From contig NZ_RXNS01000017.1 of NCBI RefSeq assembly GCF_003966155.1, forward strand, positions 1 through 64,000: a stretch of DNA of 64,000 nucleotides, given 5' to 3'. Both the position numbers and the translations under genes were made by a program. The notes beneath the pieces are model-generated. The model did no database searches. It worked only from the letters and a program-made list of their open reading frames with translations, and had not been told where the DNA came from. This document shows positions 58,149 to 64,000 of this stretch, piece by piece (the stretch's first letter is position 1; every line of letters begins with the position of its first letter). This DNA comes from Halomonas nitroreducens. Lineage in GTDB: Bacteria; Pseudomonadota; Gammaproteobacteria; Pseudomonadales; Halomonadaceae.

Positions 58149-59213
58149 ATGATCGAATGGGGGCTCGGCGGAATCGCCGCCGTGCTGCTGCTGGCCAGCC
58201 TGATTGCTCGAGTGCCCGGGCACTGGTGGTGGCTGCGGGCCTGCGAGTTCCCGCGCCTGCAGATCGGCCTGGGTGGCGCGGGCTGCGCCCTCGCCTCGCC
58301 CCTGGCAGGCTCGGGCGTGGCGCCCTGGATCGCCGTGGCGGGTGGCGTCGTGCTCGCCGTTCAGCTGCGCTACGTCCTGCCCTGGACGCCGCTGTGGCCT
58401 CTCCAGGTCAAGACCGCCCGGGATGATCGCCCCGATCGCTGCCTGACCCTGCTGGTGGCCAATGTGCTGACGCCGAACCGCAACAGCGACACCCTGCTGG
58501 CAATCATCCACGAGCAGGATCCGGACCTGATCCTGACCCTGGAATCCGATGACTGGTGGGGGCAGCAACTGGACGTGGGACTCGCCAGCAAGTGGCCCCA
58601 TGCCGTACGCATCCCCCTGGACAACCTCTATGGCATGCACCTGTATTCGCGTCGGCCGCTGGTCGACCCCAAGGTCAAGTGGCTGATCCAGGACGATATC
58701 CCGTCCATCCACTGCGGCGTCGAACTCGAAAGCGGCGACCGGATCCGCTTCCATGCCCTGCACCCCCGGCCGCCGGCCCCCAGCGAGAGCGAGGAGTCGC
58801 TGTGGCGGGACGGCGAGCTGATGCTGGTGGCCAAGCTGATCCACCAGGATCCCGAGCCCACCGTGGTGGCGGGGGATCTCAACGACGTGGCCTGGTCACG
58901 CAGCACACGGCTTTTCTGCCGGGTGAGCGGCATGCTCGACCCGCGGCGGGGGCGTGGCATGTTCAGCACCTTCCATGCGCACTATCCCCTGATGCGCTGG
59001 CCCCTCGACCATATCTTCGTCAGCGAACACTTCACGCTGAAGAGGATGCAGCGCCTGCCCCGCTTCGGCTCGGATCACTTCCCGATCCTGGCCACCCTGT
59101 GCTATCGCCCCGCCCGGGCCGACGAGCACGAGAACCCGACGGCCACCACGGAGGAGCATCGCGATGCCAAGGGCACCGTGGAGGAGGCCCGGGAGCGGGA
59201 CCAGGACGCCTGA
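58149..59213 (+). CDS. Endonuclease/exonuclease/phosphatase-family membrane protein
   Basis: 354 residues. The first 80 residues hold two or three hydrophobic segments that anchor the protein. The EEP domain follows: LTLLVANVLTPNRNSDTLLA, DPDLILTLESDDWW (catalytic glutamate), VVAGDLNDVAWS and the terminal FGSDHFPIL with the catalytic aspartate-histidine. Substrate (DNA, lipid or phosphoester) unknown. The C-terminal 30 residues are highly charged and may be disordered. Confidence 0.85.
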   Translation: MIEWGLGGIAAVLLLASLIARVPGHWWWLRACEFPRLQIGLGGAGCALASPLAGSGVAPWIAVAGGVVLAVQLRYVLPWTPLWPLQVKTARDDRPDRCLTLLVANVLTPNRNSDTLLAIIHEQDPDLILTLESDDWWGQQLDVGLASKWPHAVRIPLDNLYGMHLYSRRPLVDPKVKWLIQDDIPSIHCGVELESGDRIRFHALHPRPPAPSESEESLWRDGELMLVAKLIHQDPEPTVVAGDLNDVAWSRSTRLFCRVSGMLDPRRGRGMFSTFHAHYPLMRWPLDHIFVSEHFTLKRMQRLPRFGSDHFPILATLCYRPARADEHENPTATTEEHRDAKGTVEEARERDQDA

Positions 59214-59234
59214 GCCCGCCGCCCCCGGCCGCCG

Positions 59235-60614
<1,380 letters not shown>

Positions 60615-60713
60615 GATCGGCTCCTCGTGACTGGCTGCCCTGTCACCATGGTGTCCGCCGAGACGCCTTGCAAGGCGTTCCGGGGTCGGAATGAAAGAAT
60701 GTGGGGCGTCGAT

Positions 60714-60753
60714 GTTGCACTGCACAAATCTCTTTGCTATTGTGCACTGCAAC
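60714..60753. promoter_or_regulatory. TGCACTGCA-type inverted repeat (possible PhaR site)
   Basis: GTTGCACTGCACAA (60714-60727) and TTGTGCACTGCAAC (60740-60753) are 14-bp arms with one mismatch and a 12-bp spacer. They lie between fumC and the phasin gene. TGCA-rich sites of this kind are reported for the PHA regulator PhaR at phasin promoters; the regulator gene is not in this window. Confidence 0.55.
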
Positions 60754-60818
60754 AGACAAGGGAAGGCATCGGCAGACCGCCCAGGCCTTCACCCAGCCAC
60801 CCTCAGGAGGGTCAGACG

Positions 60819-61187
60819 ATGCAAAACTTCGATACCAAGCAGTTCACCCAGCAGTTCGAATCCATGTTCTTCGGCCCGGCTCGCGCCTACACGACCCTGT
60901 CCGTGGACTTCGCCGAGAAGCTGGCCAACGCCCAGCTGGAAGCCGGCAAGGCCTACACCGACACCGGTCTGGCTCAGATCCGCGCCCTGCTCGACGTCAA
61001 GGATGCCGAAGGCCTGCGCAGCTACATGGAAGGCCAGCAGAAGATCGCCAAGGACCTGACCGAGCGCCTGAAGGGCGACGCCGAGAAGGTTGTCTCCCTG
61101 CAGCAGGACTTCGTCCAGCAGAGCCAGAAGCTGACCGAAGACAGCGTCAAGCAGGCCACCGAGACCGCCACCAAGGCCGCTCAGTAA
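60819..61187 (+). CDS. Phasin-family PHA granule protein
   Basis: 122 residues, mostly amphipathic helix. MQNFDTKQFTQQFESMFFGP and ARAYTTLSVDFAEKLANAQL are typical phasin N-terminal sequence; the tail is an Ala/Lys/Thr-rich helix (ATETATKAAQ). Phasins coat polyhydroxyalkanoate granules and control their size. A perfect AGGAGG lies 8 bp upstream and a strong terminator follows, suggesting high expression as a single-gene unit. Confidence 0.88.
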   Translation: MQNFDTKQFTQQFESMFFGPARAYTTLSVDFAEKLANAQLEAGKAYTDTGLAQIRALLDVKDAEGLRSYMEGQQKIAKDLTERLKGDAEKVVSLQQDFVQQSQKLTEDSVKQATETATKAAQ

Positions 61188-61216
61188 GCCTGACGTCGCC
61201 TTCGGCGACCGACAAG

Positions 61217-61248
61217 GGGGCCACCGCTACCGCGGTGGCCCCTTTTTT
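61217..61248 (+). terminator. Phasin gene terminator
   Basis: GGGGCCACCGC (61217-61227), loop TACC, GCGGTGGCCCC (61232-61242), then six T. A strong rho-independent terminator 30 bp after the stop codon. Confidence 0.92.
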
Positions 61249-61294
61249 GGTTACTCTCTCTGCCGCACAGGGCCAACCCCACCGGGAGAGTGCA

Positions 61295-61834
61295 ATGAGA
61301 TACCCCATCCTGACTGCCTTGCTGGGCCTGATCCTGACCGGCTGCCAGATGCTGCCCCCCGGCGGCGCCCCCCAGCGCGAGGGCCCCGCCGAGGTCATCG
61401 ACATCGGCGAATCGAAGGGGCAGACCCGCGGTCGCGTGCCCCGCCAGGTGGCCTTTCCCGCCGAGGAATACGCCGCCCTGGAGAAGGTCGGCAGCGCTGC
61501 CTTGAGCGGCCGGCTGACCCTGGACACCACCTCGGGCAAGGTGGTGGGCGCCGGCGAGACGATCTCGGTGGCCCCGGTGACCACCTATTCCGCCGAGGCC
61601 GCCGAGCAGGCCCTGGCCGGCCGCGCCGTCGAGCCGGCGGATCCCCGGGCGCGGGCCTATACCCATACCACGCGCACCGATGCCAACGGCCACTTCCTGC
61701 TGCGCGGCCTGCCCGCCGGTGAGTTCTACGTCTCGGGCAGCCTGGTGGACCCCGCCAGCGGCAAGCGGCGCGTGGTGATCCACCAGGTCTCGCTGGCCCC
61801 CGGCCAGCATCGCCAGGTCCAGCTCCGACGCTGA
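61295..61834 (+). CDS. Lipoprotein with carboxypeptidase-regulatory-like domain
   Basis: 179 residues. The lipobox ILTGC ends the signal peptide MRYPILTALLGLILTGC, so the protein is lipid-anchored. A C-terminal beta domain (about 105-179) with TRTDANGHFLLRGLPAGEFY resembles transthyretin-like/carboxypeptidase-regulatory folds often found in cell-surface proteins. Function unknown. GGGAGAG precedes the ATG. Confidence 0.8.
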   Translation: MRYPILTALLGLILTGCQMLPPGGAPQREGPAEVIDIGESKGQTRGRVPRQVAFPAEEYAALEKVGSAALSGRLTLDTTSGKVVGAGETISVAPVTTYSAEAAEQALAGRAVEPADPRARAYTHTTRTDANGHFLLRGLPAGEFYVSGSLVDPASGKRRVVIHQVSLAPGQHRQVQLRR

Positions 61835-61930
61835 CCCGGCCTCCATGGCGGCCTTATCCGCCGCCATCTACCCTGAAGGCTGATACAGGCATCTCTTAAC
61901 CGAGGTGCCGGCTCGGACGGGAGATTCGAC

Positions 61931-62806
61931 ATGGACCGCAGCACCGACCGCCCCTTTGCCGCGCCCGGGACCCGCTGGGCGCTTGCCCTGACCCTGGCTT
62001 TTACCCCTCCCGCCATGGCGGCGACCCTGGCGGAACTCCAGGAAGCTGGCAGCATCCGCGTCGCCGTGGCCAACGAGGTGCCCTACGGCTACCTGGACGA
62101 GGACGGAGAGGGACGCGGCGCCGGCCCCGAGGTGGCCCGGCACGTCCTGGAGGAGCTCGGGATCGACCAGATCGAGTGGGTGGTCACGGCCTTCGGCGAG
62201 TTGATCCCGGGACTCGAGGAGGGGCGCTTCGACATGGCCGCCGCCGAGATGGCCATTCGCCCGGCTCGCTGTGAGCGGGTGCTGTTCTCGGCGCCCAACA
62301 CCTCCTATGGCGAGGGACTGCTGGTTCGGGCCTCGAACCCACTGGAGATCGGCGGCTATGCCGATTTCGCCGAGCGCGACGACATCCGCGTCGCCGTCCT
62401 CGATGGCGCGACCCAGATCGACATCATGGAAGCGCTGGGGGTCCCGGACACCCAGGTGGTCAGAATCGCCAAGAACGAAGCCGCCATCGATACCCTGCTG
62501 GAGGGGGACGCGGAGGCCTATGCCGGCACCGGCCTCACGGTGAGCCAGCTGGACGACAGCAGCTCGGAGGTCGAGGTAGTGCAGAACTTCGAGGATCCGA
62601 AGGTCGACGGGCAGCTGGTGCGCAGCTGGGGCGCCTTCACCTTCCCCCCGGAGGCCCAGGCGCTGCGTGACGCCTTTACCGAGGAATTACTGGACTACCG
62701 CAATACCCGGACCTGGCAGGACACCCTGGAGACGCACGGCTTCACCCAGGACGACATCCTCAACGCCTTTCGCTTCGATACCGACTGGCTATGCGGTCGG
62801 CAGTGA
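61931..62806 (+). CDS. EhuB-like (hydroxy)ectoine-binding protein
   Basis: 291 residues, SBP family 3. Signal peptide likely cleaved at AMA. SIRVAVANEVPYGYLDEDGE and GELIPGLEEGRFDMAAAEMA match EhuB, the receptor of the ectoine/hydroxyectoine importer. No ehuC, ehuD or ehuA gene follows, so it stands alone or serves a distant transporter. C-terminal WLCGRQ is short. The ectoine assignment is moderate; other polar amino-acid ligands are possible. Confidence 0.72.
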   Translation: MDRSTDRPFAAPGTRWALALTLAFTPPAMAATLAELQEAGSIRVAVANEVPYGYLDEDGEGRGAGPEVARHVLEELGIDQIEWVVTAFGELIPGLEEGRFDMAAAEMAIRPARCERVLFSAPNTSYGEGLLVRASNPLEIGGYADFAERDDIRVAVLDGATQIDIMEALGVPDTQVVRIAKNEAAIDTLLEGDAEAYAGTGLTVSQLDDSSSEVEVVQNFEDPKVDGQLVRSWGAFTFPPEAQALRDAFTEELLDYRNTRTWQDTLETHGFTQDDILNAFRFDTDWLCGRQ

Positions 62807-62809
62807 CTC

Positions 62810-63511
62810 CTACCAGCCCAGCGCCTGCTTGACGAAGGGAATGGTCAGCTTGCGCTGGGCCGACAGCGAGGCGCGGTCGAGGGTCTCGAGGGCCTCGAAC
62901 AACGCCTCCAGACGACGGGGCCCGCGGTGCAGGATGTAGCGCGCCACCTCGTCGGGGAGCTGCATGCCGCGCACCCGGGCACGCAGCTGCAGCGCCTCCA
63001 GCCGCTCGCCGTCATCGAGTCCCTGGACATGGAAGGTCATCCCCCAGGTCAGCCGCGAGGCCAGATCCGGCAAGGCGACACCCAGCTGCCGGGGCGGCGC
63101 GGAAGCGGCGATCACCAGGCGTCGCCCCTCGTCACGCAGGCGGTTGAAGGCATGGAACAGGGCCTCCTCCCAGCGCTTGCGGCCCACCACCCGGTCGAGG
63201 TCGTCGATGGCCACCAGGTCCAGGCGCTCGACTTCCTCGAGCATCAGCGGCGGGAAGTGGCCGAGCTCCTCCAGCGGCAGGTAGAGGGCACGGCAGTCGC
63301 GGTCGGAAGCCGCGTGGCAGGCTGCCTGGAGCAGGTGACTGCGTCCCACGCCGTCGCCCCCCCACAGGTAGAGAAAGGGCTCCCCGTCGTCGTCCAGCTG
63401 GTGCTTGAGGCGATCGACCAGGGTCGCACTGGGTCCCGGGTGGAAGTTGGCGAAGGTGGCATCGTCGCGCAGCCCCACGCCCAGCGGCAGCTGTGCGGGT
63501 GCACGGCTCAT
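62810..63511 (-). CDS. hda: DnaA inactivator Hda
   Basis: 233 residues. The N-terminal QLPLGVGLRDDATF includes the QLPL clamp-binding motif, and the AAA+ core has a variant Walker A GGDGVGRSHLL, Walker B LVAIDDLDRV and sensor region. With the sliding clamp, Hda stimulates DnaA-ATP hydrolysis and prevents re-initiation. It overlaps the permease gene by 4 bp (ATGA). Convergent with the EhuB-like gene. Confidence 0.93.
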   Translation of the reverse strand: MSRAPAQLPLGVGLRDDATFANFHPGPSATLVDRLKHQLDDDGEPFLYLWGGDGVGRSHLLQAACHAASDRDCRALYLPLEELGHFPPLMLEEVERLDLVAIDDLDRVVGRKRWEEALFHAFNRLRDEGRRLVIAASAPPRQLGVALPDLASRLTWGMTFHVQGLDDGERLEALQLRARVRGMQLPDEVARYILHRGPRRLEALFEALETLDRASLSAQRKLTIPFVKQALGW

Positions 63512-64000
63512 GGCGACTCCTCGTCCTGGGGCCGATGGCCCGCGTCATAAAGTGAACTGTTTTTATAATGCTCGTGGAGATAACGCAACACCACCATCAC
63601 CACGGCGGCCACCGGCAATGCCAGCAGCACCCCGGTGAAGCCGAACAGCTGACCCCCCGCCAGCACGGCGAAGATCACCGCCACGGGGTGCAGCCCGATC
63701 TTGTCGCCCAGCAGCTTGGGTTGCAGCAGGGTGCTCTCGACGAGCTGGCCAAAGCCGAAGACGCCCGCCACCGCAAGCAGCATCAGGATATCGCCGAACT
63801 GGAAGAACGCCACCAGGCCGGCCACCGAGATGCCCACGATCACCCCCAGGTAGGGGACGATGCTGGCCAGACCGGAGAGCAGGCCGATCAGCAGGCCGAA
63901 CTTCAGACCCAGCAGGGTCAGGCCGATGGCGTAGATCACGCCCAGGCACAGCATGACGATCAGCTGGCCGCGCAGGAAGGCGGACAGCACCTCGTCGCAC
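63508..64000 (-). CDS. PerM/AI-2E-family transporter, 5' end outside window
   Basis: The last 163 or so residues of an AI-2E-family membrane protein: FLRGQLIVMLCLGVIYAIGL, LIGLLSGLASIVPYLGVIVG and FGQLVESTLLQPKLLGDKIG are family signatures, with five hydrophobic segments. It continues past the right edge. The terminal sequence ends HRPQDEESP and overlaps hda, the usual perM-hda order in gammaproteobacteria. Transport substrate unsettled for the family. Confidence 0.9.
   Translation of the reverse strand, partial: CDEVLSAFLRGQLIVMLCLGVIYAIGLTLLGLKFGLLIGLLSGLASIVPYLGVIVGISVAGLVAFFQFGDILMLLAVAGVFGFGQLVESTLLQPKLLGDKIGLHPVAVIFAVLAGGQLFGFTGVLLALPVAAVVMVVLRYLHEHYKNSSLYDAGHRPQDEESP

Overview
The window is G+C-rich chromosomal DNA from a gammaproteobacterium, most likely Halomonadaceae (Halomonas or a close relative). 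The evidence is the divergent psrA-lexA pair, an EhuB-like (hydroxy)ectoine-binding protein, a phasin, a GlpSTPQUV glycerol ABC importer and the general protein similarity. The genus is inferred from recalled family knowledge, not from a database search.

Layout. 0.7-3.0 kb: tail of an A+T-richer surface-polysaccharide locus (flippase, Wzz). 3.0-5.4 kb: decayed DNA with a frameshifted IS481 element and the C-terminal stub of a REP-associated transposase. 5.4-9.4 kb: type IV pilin pilA diverging from pilB-pilC. 9.5-12.2 kb: psrA diverging from the SOS genes lexA-dinB. 12.3-16.9 kb: small membrane protein, low-molecular-weight phosphatase, orphan CbiM-like permease, purU and an RNase J-type nuclease. 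17.0-22.3 kb: an H-NS-like AT-hook protein and a tight molybdenum-cofactor operon mobA-mobB-moeA-moaCD-moaE-moaA in which moaC and moaD are one reading frame. 22.5-28.0 kb: PuuR-like regulator, a GAF-PAS-LOV-GGDEF-EAL protein and a frameshifted diguanylate cyclase. 28.2-37.6 kb: uraA and the glycerol locus glpSTPQUV-glpD. 37.6-44.3 kb: a mosaic island (IS21 stub, umuD stub, ACR3-like stub, rhodanese, membrane protein, unusual P1B ATPase, CcdA-like stub, MerR-HMA fusion, merA stub). 44.4-49.0 kb: nucleobase salvage (azgA-like permease, apt, gpt, ung, upp) and riboflavin synthase. 49.3-52.6 kb: a SAM-II-type riboswitch with attenuator in front of metNIQ, then free methionine sulfoxide reductase. 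53.5-58.1 kb: two tRNA-Val genes, then glpK diverging from glpR and a second glpD. 58.1-64 kb: EEP-family protein, fumC diverging from a phasin, lipoprotein, EhuB-like protein, hda and a PerM/AI-2E-family permease running off the end.

How genes work together. Glycerol imported by GlpSTPQUV would be phosphorylated by GlpK about 16 kb away and oxidised by one of two distinct GlpD proteins, with GlpR the likely repressor. MetNIQ imports methionine and the adjacent GAF reductase repairs its free sulfoxide, under a SAM-sensing leader. The Moco operon runs from GTP (moaA, moaCD, moaE) through metal insertion (moeA) to nucleotide attachment (mobA, mobB). The metal island carries two promoters with the over-long 20-bp spacer typical of MerR-family control. 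Most features of novelty interest are in the island, the moaC-moaD fusion, the methionine leader, the LOV protein and a two-copy dispersed repeat. No CRISPR array, prophage or replication origin was seen.
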